Shown here: piece after piece, positions 49,033 through 58,833 of the stretch | Position numbering within the stretch: position 1 is the stretch's first letter | Layout of the letters: each line of letters starts with the position of its first letter | DNA from: Shewanella putrefaciens | GTDB lineage: Bacteria > Pseudomonadota > Gammaproteobacteria > Enterobacterales > Shewanellaceae | Assembly (NCBI RefSeq): GCF_016406325.1 | Contig: NZ_CP066370.1 | Span: 2,790,001 to 2,854,000, forward strand | Length of the DNA stretch: 64,000 nucleotides | Reading direction: 5' to 3' | The notes under the pieces: generated by a model | What the model saw: only the letters and a program-made list of their open reading frames with translations | Told to the model about the DNA's origin: nothing | The model's database searches: none | Translations under genes and position numbers: made by a program

Positions 49033-49767
49033 ATGACATTTACCAACCAAATTGTCGCCATAGCGACATGCCGTACACCTTATAAACAAAAGTTTGGTAT
49101 TCCAAGACAACCCGGACTCGTTGAAGCTCGCGGCTATGTCGAACTCGAACCTCATGTGAATCATCTCGATGCTGTGCGTGGCATAGAGCAATATTCCCAC
49201 CTTTGGTTGTTGTTTTGCTTCCATGAAAATCTCGCCCAAGGCTGGAAAACCACAGTTAGGCCACCCCGTTTAGGCGGTAATGAAAAACTCGGCGTGTTTG
49301 CCACTCGTTCCACTTTTAGGCCTAATGGCATTGGTCAGTCGGTTGTTAAACTCCACGGGGTAGTGCAGCGTAAGGGCAAAGTGTGCCTTGAAATTTCGGG
49401 TATGGATCTTGTCGATGGCACGCCGATAATTGATATTAAGCCCTATATTCCCTTCTCAGATTCGATTATGAATGCAGTGGGCGGTATCGCCCAAGAAGCC
49501 CCTAAACTGATTAGCGTAGTGTTTTCCGATCTCGCAACGACCCAGATTGATACCTATGGCAAACAGGACGCTTATACTGATTTAGCGATACTTATCCGCG
49601 GCATATTGGGGCAAGATCCTCGCCCAGCATATAAAAAAGCCAAGGATGATCCTAAGTTATACCAAGTCGCTTTATATGATTTAGATATCTTCTGGCAGAT
49701 GGCGGTCGATGACGATGATCGGGAATACATTCAAGTGCTCGAACTCAAACCGGGGAAATGTGGCTAA
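49033..49767 (+). CDS. trmO: tRNA (t6A37) N6-methyltransferase TrmO
   Basis: Uses SAM to methylate N6-threonylcarbamoyladenosine in tRNA-Thr. The 244 residues match the TsaA/TrmO family: SAM-site residues in KFGIPRQPGLV, then EQYSHLWLLFCFHEN, TRSTFRPNGIGQSVVKL and the MDLVDGTPIIDIKPYIPFSD block. The C-terminal extension (about 160-244) is also present in E. coli TrmO. The following gene starts right after its stop codon. Confidence 0.95.
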   Translation: MTFTNQIVAIATCRTPYKQKFGIPRQPGLVEARGYVELEPHVNHLDAVRGIEQYSHLWLLFCFHENLAQGWKTTVRPPRLGGNEKLGVFATRSTFRPNGIGQSVVKLHGVVQRKGKVCLEISGMDLVDGTPIIDIKPYIPFSDSIMNAVGGIAQEAPKLISVVFSDLATTQIDTYGKQDAYTDLAILIRGILGQDPRPAYKKAKDDPKLYQVALYDLDIFWQMAVDDDDREYIQVLELKPGKCG

Positions 49768-50412
49768 ATGTCTGCGCCAACACCTACATCAAAACCTGAT
49801 TATCAAAGCCAACATAAAAAGCGCCTGTCTTGGATGCCCTGGCTGTATTTTTCATTAAAAGAAAAACACTTAGTCTGGGCAAAGCCTTGGCAAGATCAAG
49901 TACAAGCGGCTCTTTGTGCCCTCGAAACCGTCACCATAGGTGATAACTGTTTTATTGCCCCCGAGGCACAGTTATTTGCCGAGCCAAATCGCGACATCAA
50001 CATCGGCGATCGCTGCATGATTGCCGCCGAGTGTTTTTTACATGGGCCTATCACTTTAGGGAATGAAGTCGCGATTAATCATGGCTGCTCCTTCGATGGT
50101 GGTCGAGTGGGAATTCAGATTGGTGACCAAACTCGCATTGCCAACAATGTCACCATCTATGCCTTTAACCACGGCATGGCACCAGATACACCTATATATC
50201 AACAAGCCGCTAACTCCAAAGGCATTGTTATAGGCAAAGATGTGTGGATTGGCGCGCAGGCTGGCATAGTCGATGGTGTGACCATTGGCGATCACGCCGT
50301 GGTCGGAATGGGCAGCATCGTGACTAAAAATGTGCCCGACTGGGCTATTGTTGCTGGCAATCCTGCACGCGTGATTGGCGATAGGCGAAGTAAGCAGAAA
50401 CGAGAATCTTGA
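49768..50412 (+). CDS. Left-handed beta-helix acyltransferase (hexapeptide family)
   Basis: The 214 residues have repeated hexapeptide patterns (VTIGDNCFIAPEAQLF, INIGDRCMIAAECFL, ITLGNEVAINHGC) forming a beta-helix, then the acetyltransferase C-terminus GIVIGKDVWIGAQAGIVDGVTIG with PDWAIVAGNPARVIG. A loop His in YAFNHG is a likely catalytic base. Substrate unknown; sugars or maltose-like acceptors are common in the family. Its ATG follows trmO with no gap, so the two are coupled. Confidence 0.87.
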   Translation: MSAPTPTSKPDYQSQHKKRLSWMPWLYFSLKEKHLVWAKPWQDQVQAALCALETVTIGDNCFIAPEAQLFAEPNRDINIGDRCMIAAECFLHGPITLGNEVAINHGCSFDGGRVGIQIGDQTRIANNVTIYAFNHGMAPDTPIYQQAANSKGIVIGKDVWIGAQAGIVDGVTIGDHAVVGMGSIVTKNVPDWAIVAGNPARVIGDRRSKQKRES

Positions 50413-50462
50413 TACTAGCCTAGCAATGACGAAGTCACGCTCTAGCTGCGCAGCACTCCTCC

Positions 50463-50532
50463 GTTATCCGTTATCCGTTATCCGTTATCCGTTATCCGTT
50501 ATCCGTTATCCGTTATCCGTTATCCGTTATCC
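50463..50532. repeat. Heptanucleotide tandem repeat, unit GTTATCC, ten perfect copies
   Basis: Exactly 70 bases of a 7-base unit, between the acyltransferase gene and proS, about 120 bases upstream of the proS start. Second heptamer tract in the window, with a different unit. Confidence 0.96.
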
Positions 50533-50649
50533 AGCATCAAAAAATGCCATTTATCTGCCAGCTAACTGAATTTAACCTAAATCCCTAGGTGACATCACCA
50601 AAGCAGGTGATAAAATGGCGCCCATTCAACTCAAATTTGGACATCGGTA

Positions 50650-52365
50650 ATGCGCGTCAGCAAGTACCTGCTATCAACACAAAAAGAAACTCCTGCCAAT
50701 GCAGAGGTCATTAGTCATCAATTAATGTTACGTGCGGGCATGATCCGTCGTAATGCGTCTGGCCTTTACAGCTATCTCCCCACGGGCTTACGTGTACTAC
50801 GAAAAGTCGAAGCGATTGTTCGTGAAGAAATGAACAAAGCCGGAGCGATTGAAATTCTAATGCCGATGGTACAACCGGCTGATTTGTGGGTAGAAACGGG
50901 TCGTTGGGACAAATTTGGTCCAGAGCTACTGCGCTTTAAAGATCGTCACAATCGCGACTTCGTACTGGGGCCAACCCATGAAGAAGTGATCACCGATCTC
51001 ATTCGTAAAGAAGTCAGTTCATACAAGCAATTACCGCTGAACCTTTACCAAATTCAAACCAAATTCCGTGATGAAGTTCGCCCACGTTTTGGCATGATGC
51101 GCTCACGGGAATTCTTGATGAAAGATGCTTATTCTTTCCATCTTGACGTCGATACCATGAATGAAACCTATGAGGCCATGTACACAGCCTATAGCAACAT
51201 TCTATCGCGTATGGGCTTAGCTTTCCGCCCAGTTTTAGCTGATACGGGTTCAATCGGTGGCAGTATGTCACACGAGTTCCATGTTCTAGCACAAAGCGGT
51301 GAAGATTTAATTGCTTACTCAACGGGCAGCGATTACGCAGCTAACATTGAGAAAGCCGAATCACCTATGCCAACCGAACCACGCGGCGCAGCCACTGAAG
51401 CATTGCGTTTAGTCGATACCCCAAATGCGAAGACCATTGCGGAATTAGTTGAGCAGTTTGGTTTGGATATCACTAAAACGGTCAAAACCTTGATCGTTAA
51501 AGGTGCAACAGAAGCCGCTCCGCTAGTGGCGTTAATCGTTCGTGGCGACCATGAACTCAACGAAGTCAAGGCTGACAAGTTAGATTTAGTCGCATCACCA
51601 TTGGAAATGGCGCCAGAAGCCCTGATCCGTGACGCCATTGGCGCAGGTCCAGGTTCACTTGGCCCTGTTGGTCTGAATATGCCAATCATTATCGACCATA
51701 GCGTCAGCGTGATGAGCGATTTTGCAGCCGGTGCCAACGTGGATGATAAACACTACTTTGGTATCAACTGGGAGCGCGATCTGCCATTAGCCCAAGCGGC
51801 CGATATCCGTAACGTGGTTGAAGGTGAACCCACGCCTGATGGTTTAGGGACTTATGCGATGGCACGCGGTATTGAAGTCGGCCATATCTTCCAACTCGGC
51901 ACTAACTACTCTAAATCAATGAATGCCACTGTTCTTGATGAAAACGGTAAATCTCAGGTATTGCTGATGGGTTGCTACGGTGTTGGCGTGAGCCGTATCG
52001 TAGCCGCTGCGATTGAGCAAAACTTTGATGACCGCGGCATTGTATGGCCAGAAGCAATTGCGCCGTTCAGTGTGGGCATTTTACCTATGAATATGCACAA
52101 GTCGCACCGCGTCACCGATATCGCCGAGCAGTTATACAAAGACTTAAGCGCAGCGGGTATCGAAGTGTTACTGGATGATCGTAAAGAGCGCCCAGGTGTA
52201 ATGTTTGCCGATATGGAACTGATTGGTATCCCACACACTGTGGTGATTGGCGATCGCAATATCGATGCGGGCGTATTTGAATACAAAAACCGCCGCACAG
52301 GTGAGAAACAAGATATTCCGTTCGATCAACTTGTTGATTTCCTGAAAAATGCGGTTAAAAGCTAA
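50650..52365 (+). CDS. proS: Prolyl-tRNA synthetase
   Basis: Class II synthetase, bacterial type with an editing domain. The 571 residues show class II motif 1 and 2 ([41 protein letters not shown]) and motif 3 region ([18 protein letters not shown]). The insertion between them, about residues 225-395, is the YbaK-like editing domain ([18 protein letters not shown]). A C-terminal anticodon-binding domain follows. In E. coli, proS likewise neighbours trmO and rcsF. Confidence 0.97.
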   Translation: MRVSKYLLSTQKETPANAEVISHQLMLRAGMIRRNASGLYSYLPTGLRVLRKVEAIVREEMNKAGAIEILMPMVQPADLWVETGRWDKFGPELLRFKDRHNRDFVLGPTHEEVITDLIRKEVSSYKQLPLNLYQIQTKFRDEVRPRFGMMRSREFLMKDAYSFHLDVDTMNETYEAMYTAYSNILSRMGLAFRPVLADTGSIGGSMSHEFHVLAQSGEDLIAYSTGSDYAANIEKAESPMPTEPRGAATEALRLVDTPNAKTIAELVEQFGLDITKTVKTLIVKGATEAAPLVALIVRGDHELNEVKADKLDLVASPLEMAPEALIRDAIGAGPGSLGPVGLNMPIIIDHSVSVMSDFAAGANVDDKHYFGINWERDLPLAQAADIRNVVEGEPTPDGLGTYAMARGIEVGHIFQLGTNYSKSMNATVLDENGKSQVLLMGCYGVGVSRIVAAAIEQNFDDRGIVWPEAIAPFSVGILPMNMHKSHRVTDIAEQLYKDLSAAGIEVLLDDRKERPGVMFADMELIGIPHTVVIGDRNIDAGVFEYKNRRTGEKQDIPFDQLVDFLKNAVKS

Positions 52366-52391
52366 CGCTTAATGTTACTCAGATAAGCATG

Positions 52392-52424
52392 AAAAAACGC
52401 ACTTAAGATTAAGTGCGTTTTTTA
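52392..52424. terminator. Terminator of proS, probably bidirectional
   Basis: A 14-bp stem (AAAAAACGCACTTA and complement) with a 4-base loop, flanked by A and T runs, between convergent proS and the patatin gene. Confidence 0.93.
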
Positions 52425-52507
52425 TTGTCATTGAAAAGTCTATTTTAACGATCGTGAATATCAGTACATCATCATTGGCTAAAATAGGGCAAACTCGGCT
52501 CATAGGT

Positions 52508-53632
52508 CTAGTTTAAATCAAAAAAGGCTTTAAGCTCATTCATTTGCTCCATTGCATCTTTATACCCTAAATCGATTAACGCACTGGTATAGGATTTTTC
52601 AAACAATAAGTAAGACACAATACTCGAATCTGACTGGCGATTAATGCCGGTAAAACCAAGTAAAACCCTTATTGCCCAAGGCATATCATCATAAAACCGC
52701 GCGGCAAGCTTACTTAAGTCTTCACTCGGTTTGATAACTAAGGTTTTTATAGGCTGTAACGTCAGTTTTTTACGGCTTTCCTCGGGGATCTGCGCCAAGG
52801 TATTATTGATCCGCTCTAATCTTTCAAGATCGCTATTAAGGGTATCTGAAAAGATAGTATCAAGTAGATGACCTGCAATAGTGGCTGTTTTTGGGTGGTA
52901 TTCCAATTCCATCGGAAAGTGCTTATGCGGGCTATCTAAGTTAATCACTAATAGTTTTTTGGCACCTAAGTGGATAGGACTTGATAATGGTGCAAGTTGG
53001 TGAACCGAACCATCACCATAATAAGCCTGATTGAGCTTAATGGATGGAAACACCATAGGAATCGCTGAACTCGCTAATAAATGCTCAGTATTGAGCATCA
53101 TACGTTGACCACTACGCCTTGCCCTTGTCCAATTATCAATATCCCGAGAGGCTTGAAAGAACGTCACTGAACGGGAATTGTTATAACAGGATGTATCCAC
53201 ACTAAGCGCAGTCAGTGAGCCACTGCGTATATTACGGTCAATCCGTTTGAAATCGATAAGTTCGTTAAGCAGTTTTCTTAAGGGATCATTATCAAGCAAA
53301 CTCCCCGCATCCGTATTCACTTTATCATCCTGCATTCCCTTAAGTGCCATTTTTGCTAAATGACTCAATACCCCAAAAATAGAGGCACGATAAACTTTTC
53401 GAGTTTCAAAATGGCGCCAGACCCATTCCAGTTTTCTCACTCCAAGGTGAAAGCAAGATGCATGGGTCGCAATCGCAGTACCATTAATGGCTCCAGCGGA
53501 TGTTCCGCAAATGATTTTAAAGGGAATACCATGGTTGCGTGGATAAAGCTGAACGAGTGCCTTTAACACGCCTACTTGATAGGCGGCTCGAGCACCACCG
53601 CCGCCGAGAACTAATGCTGTAGATGTTGGCAA
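52508..53632 (-). CDS. Patatin-like phospholipase
   Basis: Serine acyl hydrolase with a Ser-Asp dyad. The 374 residues begin with the oxyanion motif GGGGARAAYQVGVLKAL, followed by the nucleophile elbow GTSAGAING at about residue 45 and the Asp in YYGDGSVHQ at about residue 208. No signal peptide, so it is likely cytoplasmic or peripheral on the inner membrane. The C-terminal 150 residues are not recognised. Single gene. Confidence 0.92.
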   Translation of the reverse strand: MPTSTALVLGGGGARAAYQVGVLKALVQLYPRNHGIPFKIICGTSAGAINGTAIATHASCFHLGVRKLEWVWRHFETRKVYRASIFGVLSHLAKMALKGMQDDKVNTDAGSLLDNDPLRKLLNELIDFKRIDRNIRSGSLTALSVDTSCYNNSRSVTFFQASRDIDNWTRARRSGQRMMLNTEHLLASSAIPMVFPSIKLNQAYYGDGSVHQLAPLSSPIHLGAKKLLVINLDSPHKHFPMELEYHPKTATIAGHLLDTIFSDTLNSDLERLERINNTLAQIPEESRKKLTLQPIKTLVIKPSEDLSKLAARFYDDMPWAIRVLLGFTGINRQSDSSIVSYLLFEKSYTSALIDLGYKDAMEQMNELKAFFDLN

Positions 53633-54114
53633 TGTACAGGCCCAATTAATTGTTTTAATAATTTATTAAAGCAATGCATATCGCTAAAAAGCAAGTCCGA
53701 GCACTTGATCCTTAGAGAATTTATGCAATTTTAAAGTTTTGGAAACAAATAATGTTGTTATAGAAACGAAGATCGAATAAATAACAATCCACAGCTACTT
53801 GTGCCTAACCTCAGTTCAAGAGTCTGAAAATCTCATACTAAAAACATTGACATTGCAGCATACACGGCTAGGACTTTGTATATGAACATTGAAAATGATA
53901 TAAGGAAAAGCATTCATTAGGTCTATCTTAATTCTTATCACAATCTCCAAAACACATTAAAAAATAAGGAGTATTTCTTAAGCACAAGACTAAATATCAG
54001 TCAAAAGTTGGAATACTTAAATAAATTTAACATTGAATATTGCACTTGAATCACCTATCATGCCGTACTAGATTAGCTAAAAATTAGGTTAATTTTTTCT
54101 AAAAGGGAATCACG
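53633..54114. other. AT-rich regulatory region upstream of yjbE
   Basis: About 480 bases with no credible gene or repeat. It separates divergent genes and should carry the promoter of the exopolysaccharide operon. I see no firm operator. Confidence 0.45.
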
Positions 54115-54366
54115 ATGAAAAAAACTTCATTAGCACTTGTTACTGCTTTAACTATGTTAGCTTCTGTATCTGTTAACGCTGCGGAAACTGAAGCAGGTAC
54201 CGCAACTGGTGGCGCAACCACTGGTGGTGCTGTTGGTGGTCTTGCTGCGGGTGCAATCGCTGCGGGTGCAGTTGTTGCGGGTGTTGTTGTAGCCTCTAAC
54301 GGCTCTGATGGTAACCCAATCACCAGCACTGGAACTACAACGACTTCAAATTCTGGTGCTAACTAA
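54115..54366 (+). CDS. yjbE: YjbE/GfcA-family small secreted protein (exopolysaccharide operon)
   Basis: The 83 residues have a signal peptide (cleavage after VNAA at about 23). The mature part is short, rich in Gly, Ala, Thr and Ser, with a hydrophobic centre (AAGAIAAGAVVAGVVVAS) and a Thr-rich tail. E. coli YjbE/GfcA has the same composition, size and operon position. Function is unknown. A strong terminator directly after it suggests it is made in larger amounts than the genes behind it. Confidence 0.82.
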   Translation: MKKTSLALVTALTMLASVSVNAAETEAGTATGGATTGGAVGGLAAGAIAAGAVVAGVVVASNGSDGNPITSTGTTTTSNSGAN

Positions 54367-54385
54367 TCCATCTTGGATAATTAAA

Positions 54386-54415
54386 AACAACCGCCTATCG
54401 GCGGTTGTTTTTTTT
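54386..54415 (+). terminator. Terminator inside the yjb operon, after yjbE
   Basis: A 12-bp stem (AAAACAACCGCC and complement) with a short loop followed by a long T run, 20 bases after yjbE. Confidence 0.93.
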
Positions 54416-54513
54416 GTTCACCCAGAGAAGAGTAGAAATAATTCCATTTCTTGAAATCACTCTCACATCTCTCTACATTTGATATTTATTACTATTGAGA
54501 ATAAGCAACTCGG

Positions 54514-55224
54514 ATGCGTATAAATAAAAATCTATTGCGACTACTAACCATTTCCACTGTATTGATGGGCATAACGGGTTGTAGTCAACGAATTAGCGCC
54601 CTCAACGATACCATCAAATTAGCATTCCTCGGCGAGGATGACGTTAAGCTCACGTCTGAACAAGTGAAATCGAATCCCTATGCCAGTATTTATGCCAAGA
54701 TAGGCGACACCCCTCAGGCATTTGTGGTTTTAGCCTTTGCAGAACCTAAAGTGACCCTTTCCCATGTTAGACCAGAGCCTGACAGCACAGAGCTCAAATG
54801 GTTATCTGCTGATAATGGCATGTTAGTGACAATAAATGGACGCTTAATTAAAACCCATAATCTGCTGGAGGGTAATTTAGCTGCTGTAGAAAGCCATGAG
54901 CCTGATCCTATTGTGCTAGGTTTGCATTTAGACAACACCCCCAAAACCTGGACTCGCACACTCGACTGGCAACCTGGGTACCACTATGGTTATAAAGTGA
55001 CTTCTCAATTTAAATTGATTGCCGACGAAAACGTCCTGATCAACGATACCCCAACGCAGCTATTACACTATAGCGAAACGGTATCTGTTGAAGGTCTAAA
55101 TATTCAATATCAAAATGATTTTTGGCTAAAGCCAGATAATGGGCATGTGGTAAAAAGTCGTCAGAAAATTGCGCCTAATCTGCCTTTTATCGACATTATC
55201 TTACTCAAGCCATTTGCGTCTTAG
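54514..55224 (+). CDS. yjbF: YjbF/GfcB-family lipoprotein (exopolysaccharide export)
   Basis: The 236 residues start with a lipoprotein signal (LMGITGC, Cys at residue 23). The mature part is a beta-rich domain with FVVLAFAEP, LKWLSADNGMLVTINGRLIKT and RTLDWQPGYHYGY blocks that are typical of YjbF/GfcB. It is the second gene of the operon, and nine bases precede the next one. The family is linked to group 4 capsule and exopolysaccharide production; its exact step is unknown. Confidence 0.88.
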   Translation: MRINKNLLRLLTISTVLMGITGCSQRISALNDTIKLAFLGEDDVKLTSEQVKSNPYASIYAKIGDTPQAFVVLAFAEPKVTLSHVRPEPDSTELKWLSADNGMLVTINGRLIKTHNLLEGNLAAVESHEPDPIVLGLHLDNTPKTWTRTLDWQPGYHYGYKVTSQFKLIADENVLINDTPTQLLHYSETVSVEGLNIQYQNDFWLKPDNGHVVKSRQKIAPNLPFIDIILLKPFAS

Positions 55225-55232
55225 GAGACACG

Positions 55233-56018
55233 ATGAAATCCTATTTAACACCTTTGGCGCTGCTAGTGAGTTCAGTATTCTCGACAGTGGCTTATGCCGA
55301 AACTCAGCTGTTTGTAACAACCTCCTCGACTCAAGATGCACAACTGCATATCGTTTATCCTACTGGCATTCGTATTGGGCAAGCAGTGCAAGATGGATTA
55401 CAACAACTGCCTCTCTATAATAAAACGAATAACAAAGAGGTTATGCCTATTTACTGGTTAGGCGCAGCCTTAGTGGATCTTGAAAATACCGCACTATTAG
55501 AAACTAAACGCCAACAAGTACTCTCTCAGCTCGCGCAGATGGGAGAAGCTACGAATGATAGTCGCTACATTACTAAGCTTGCCCAATTAGCGCAGTTTTT
55601 ACGTGGCATTAAGCTGGGGCAGCGAGTGATGCAACCCTTAGATATTGATGCGATTCGTATTACCGAGTCTTATAACGCCATTATCGAGGGTAAATATCAA
55701 CTCGTTCTCCCCCCTCGTCCCAGCACGATTACACTTGTTGGCGCTGTCACTCAAACAGGCAATATGCCATGGCAGAGCCAAACAAGCAGTAAAGATTACC
55801 TAAAACAAGCAGGTTTACTCGAGAACGCAGAAACCAGCTTTGTTTGGATTATTCAACCCGATGGCAACGCAATTAGACAACCTATCGCCTATTGGAATTA
55901 CCAAGCACAGGATATCGCCCCTGGTGCAACACTTTTTGTTGAGTTTTCAAGCCTATTTGATGGCTACGCCAATTTAAATGAAAACATCATTGAATTACTC
56001 AAGAATCGGACTCTGTAA
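55233..56018 (+). CDS. yjbG: YjbG/GfcC-family periplasmic protein
   Basis: The 261 residues have a signal peptide (ending VAYA at about 22). GfcC-type features include two beta-grasp-like domains (GIRIGQAVQDGLQ; STITLVGAVTQTGNMPWQ, resembling the SLBB fold of Wza) and a C-terminal helix. It starts behind a clear GGAG site, and its stop overlaps the yjbH start by one base. Confidence 0.9.
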   Translation: MKSYLTPLALLVSSVFSTVAYAETQLFVTTSSTQDAQLHIVYPTGIRIGQAVQDGLQQLPLYNKTNNKEVMPIYWLGAALVDLENTALLETKRQQVLSQLAQMGEATNDSRYITKLAQLAQFLRGIKLGQRVMQPLDIDAIRITESYNAIIEGKYQLVLPPRPSTITLVGAVTQTGNMPWQSQTSSKDYLKQAGLLENAETSFVWIIQPDGNAIRQPIAYWNYQAQDIAPGATLFVEFSSLFDGYANLNENIIELLKNRTL

Positions 56019-58384
56019 TGAAAAAGCCTAGCCATTCCATCCATACCTTAGGCCGTTTATCTGCGCTTTCGCTGGCACTCTTGCCACTGTTACATGCCTC
56101 CGCTGATGAATTTGCTTATCCAACGCTGTTACCCTCGCAATCGGATTTTGGTGGCGTTGGCTTAATGCAAATGCCCACAGGTCGCATGGCCGCTGAGGGT
56201 GAATTTAATTTTTCGACCACATATAACGATGAATATCAACACTATACTGCATCAGTGCAATTGTTTCCTTGGTTTGAAACCACAGTACGATACACCTTAG
56301 TGCACGACTTGCTTTATAGCAACGATCCCAATTTTAGTGGTAACACTAAATACACGGATAAAGGCATAGACTTTAAAGTCCGGCTACTTGAAGAAAGTTA
56401 CTGGCTACCAGAAACATCTATCGGTGTACGTGACTTTGGCGGCACAGGATTATTTGATGGCGAATTTATTGCCGCCACAAAAAGAGTCGGCCCATTAGAT
56501 TTTACGCTGGGTATTGGCTGGGGCTATATCGGAAATAGCGGTAATTTAACCTCGGATAAAAAAGATCTTAACTATAACTGTGACCGAGACACTTCCTATG
56601 GTGGTAAGGGCGGTGAAGTCGATTATCAGCGTTGGTTTAAAGGCTGTGCAGCACTCTTTGGTGGTGTGGAATACCAAACCCCTTGGGATCCCCTTAGGGT
56701 AAAAGTGGAATATGACGCCAACGATTACGAGTCTGACTTTCCCGTCGTACGGGGCGGTATAGATATGACTCAGGACAGCAAGTTTAACTACGGCTTACTG
56801 TATCGTTTTGGTAACTGGGGAGATCTGCATTTAAGCTATGAGCGCGGTAATACTTGGACGCTCGGCTTTAGCTTGCAGACGAACTTTAATACCTTAACGC
56901 AAATTAAACGCGATCCTGCTGCGGCTAAATATAAACCGCTACCCGCAGCACCTATGACCCAAGCGCAATTAGCACAGACGGAAGATACCCCATCAAGCGT
57001 AGCCTCAATTGATACTGCTTCATATCAAGAGAGCAATACGGACAACATTCAAGCAGATACGGCCCTAAACGTTGATAGCACAGTGAATACTGCATCTCTA
57101 TCAACCGCTGCAACAGAAACGACTGACTGGAATAAGGTTGCGCAGGATCTGCAACGAATTGCAGGCTATAACAATGCAAAAATTTATCTTGCAGCAGATA
57201 GAATCACAGTTGTTGGTGAACAGACTAAGTTTCGCGATAGAAGCGAGGCTCACCACAGAGCAGCGACAATACTCGCCAACAATAGCGCCCTATCCCAAAT
57301 TAAAGAATATCGTCTGATTGAAACCCATTACAGTCAACCGATTACAGAAACCCGTATCGATGCTGAAAAATTTGCCAAAGTGGCCAATTTTGCATATCTC
57401 AACGCAAAAGTGAGTGATGCAAGCCAAGTCAGTGTACCGAGTGCCCCCCAAGGCACTCTCGTGACCCAAACAAACACAGACTGGCTAGACAAACTGGGAT
57501 TTGATGTTTCTCCCACTATGGTGCAATCCTTCGGAGGCTCTGAAGGCTTCTATATGTTTAATATTGGCGTAACGGGTAGCGCAAATTATAAGTTTACCGA
57601 TAACTTTGAATTTGGCGGTTCTCTTTACCTCAACTTATACGATAACTACGATAAGTTTTTATACGATGTGCCACCAGATGGTACTGACTTAAAACGTGTT
57701 AGAACGCTGATCCGTCAATACGTTCATGATAACCCTGTAAGGATGAATAACCTTCAACTCACTTGGATGGACAATCTTAGCGATAATGTCTCCTACCAAG
57801 CCTATGGTGGTTATTTAGAGATGATGTATGGCGGTGTCGGAACCGAATTTATGTATCGCCCACTCAATAGTCAATGGGCCTTTGGTATCGATGTCAACTA
57901 TGTAAAACAACGGGATCCAGACAATATGTTTGGTTTCTTTAAAGACGAACATCAGTTTGACCCTCTCATCGGCCGAGCCTATAGAGTACAAACAGGCGCA
58001 ATGACTGGGCATGCTACGGTTTATTATCAACCCGAGTGGTTCCCTAATACTTTACTCAGGGTAAGTGCTGGACAATATCTCACTGAAGATAAAGGTGTCA
58101 CCGTTGATTTATCAAAACAATTTGATAGCGGAGTGATTGTAGGGGCCTTTGCCACTAAAACAAACCTATCTGCAGATGAGTATGGTGAAGGCAGTTTTAC
58201 CAAAGGCTTCTATATCTCGGTTCCATTTGATCTGATGACCATTAAGTCAACTCACAGTCGTGCTTTCCTCTCTTGGATACCGCTGACGCGAGATGGAGGT
58301 CAAATGCTTGGGCGTAAATATAATCTATTTGATGTTACAGATGCCCGTGCACCTTGGTACACCAAACCGAGCACTGAAAAATAG
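56018..58384 (+). CDS. yjbH: YjbH/GfcD-family outer-membrane lipoprotein or barrel
   Basis: The 788 residues have a signal peptide (LLPLLHASA). The N-terminal domain is diagnostic (FGGVGLMQMPTGRMAAEGEF, then LFPWFETTVRYT), followed by alternating hydrophobic strands typical of an outer-membrane barrel and another barrel-like half after about residue 500 (QSFGGSEGFYMFNIGV). The middle (about 310-480) is a Thr/Ala-rich linker plus a small alpha/beta domain. It is larger than E. coli YjbH (about 700). Last gene of the operon; no Wza, Etp or Etk genes follow. Confidence 0.9.
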   Translation: MKKPSHSIHTLGRLSALSLALLPLLHASADEFAYPTLLPSQSDFGGVGLMQMPTGRMAAEGEFNFSTTYNDEYQHYTASVQLFPWFETTVRYTLVHDLLYSNDPNFSGNTKYTDKGIDFKVRLLEESYWLPETSIGVRDFGGTGLFDGEFIAATKRVGPLDFTLGIGWGYIGNSGNLTSDKKDLNYNCDRDTSYGGKGGEVDYQRWFKGCAALFGGVEYQTPWDPLRVKVEYDANDYESDFPVVRGGIDMTQDSKFNYGLLYRFGNWGDLHLSYERGNTWTLGFSLQTNFNTLTQIKRDPAAAKYKPLPAAPMTQAQLAQTEDTPSSVASIDTASYQESNTDNIQADTALNVDSTVNTASLSTAATETTDWNKVAQDLQRIAGYNNAKIYLAADRITVVGEQTKFRDRSEAHHRAATILANNSALSQIKEYRLIETHYSQPITETRIDAEKFAKVANFAYLNAKVSDASQVSVPSAPQGTLVTQTNTDWLDKLGFDVSPTMVQSFGGSEGFYMFNIGVTGSANYKFTDNFEFGGSLYLNLYDNYDKFLYDVPPDGTDLKRVRTLIRQYVHDNPVRMNNLQLTWMDNLSDNVSYQAYGGYLEMMYGGVGTEFMYRPLNSQWAFGIDVNYVKQRDPDNMFGFFKDEHQFDPLIGRAYRVQTGAMTGHATVYYQPEWFPNTLLRVSAGQYLTEDKGVTVDLSKQFDSGVIVGAFATKTNLSADEYGEGSFTKGFYISVPFDLMTIKSTHSRAFLSWIPLTRDGGQMLGRKYNLFDVTDARAPWYTKPSTEK

Positions 58385-58426
58385 CGTGCAATTAGCAACC
58401 TAATTGTTATTTCTAAGTATGACCAT

Positions 58427-58469
58427 ATAATGGCAGGAACCGTTATCTAGACGGAACCTGCCATTATAT
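58427..58469 (+). terminator. Hairpin after yjbH
   Basis: A long stem with a 2-base internal loop (ATAATGGCAGG, CCGT paired with their complements) 43 bases after yjbH. The T tail is weak. Confidence 0.55.
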
Positions 58470-58534
58470 TAAGCGCTTATATAACCCATTCAATACCATC
58501 TTCTTCCCTCTAAACATCATCCTCACCTCTACAT

Positions 58535-58684
58535 GTCATCCTCGCGAACGACTGCATGGATGCAGGAGGTAGAATAACGCAGGAGCAGTTATCGATGAGG
58601 GGATCCAGCTTTTGGCTTTTGAGTTACTCGCTTTTAGAACTCCCAAGGACATTACTGTGGATTCCCGCCTTCGCGGGAATGACG
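58535..58684. repeat. Palindromic repeat unit U1 (with shortened insert)
   Basis: Bounded by GTCATCCTCGCG on the left and CGCGGGAATGACG on the right, which are near-perfect inverted ends. The insert between the left end and GGGGATCC is a shortened version of the 110-bp block seen in other units. Confidence 0.75.
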
Positions 58685-58707
58685 AAGGAGCCTGTGAATA
58701 GCAAAGC

Positions 58708-58810
58708 CGTCATCCTCGCGCATGTGGGGATCCAGCTTTTGGCTTTTGAGTCACTTGGTTTTAAAACACCAAAGACGTTACTGTGGATTCCCGCCTGCGC
58801 GGGAATGACG
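58708..58810. repeat. Palindromic repeat unit U2 (empty form)
   Basis: A 103-bp unit with 13-bp inverted ends, CGTCATCCTCGCG and CGCGGGAATGACG. Each end is half of an internal palindrome (ATCC...GGAT on the left, ATTCCC-N8-GGGAAT on the right). A 23-base linker separates it from U1 and an almost identical one separates it from U3. Confidence 0.82.
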
Positions 58811-58833
58811 AAGGAGCCTGTGAATAACAAAGT

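Noticed and set aside
50375..50569. Open frame encoding repeated RYPLSVI
   Set aside because: The heptad arises from the 7-base tandem repeat; it overlaps the end of the acyltransferase gene.
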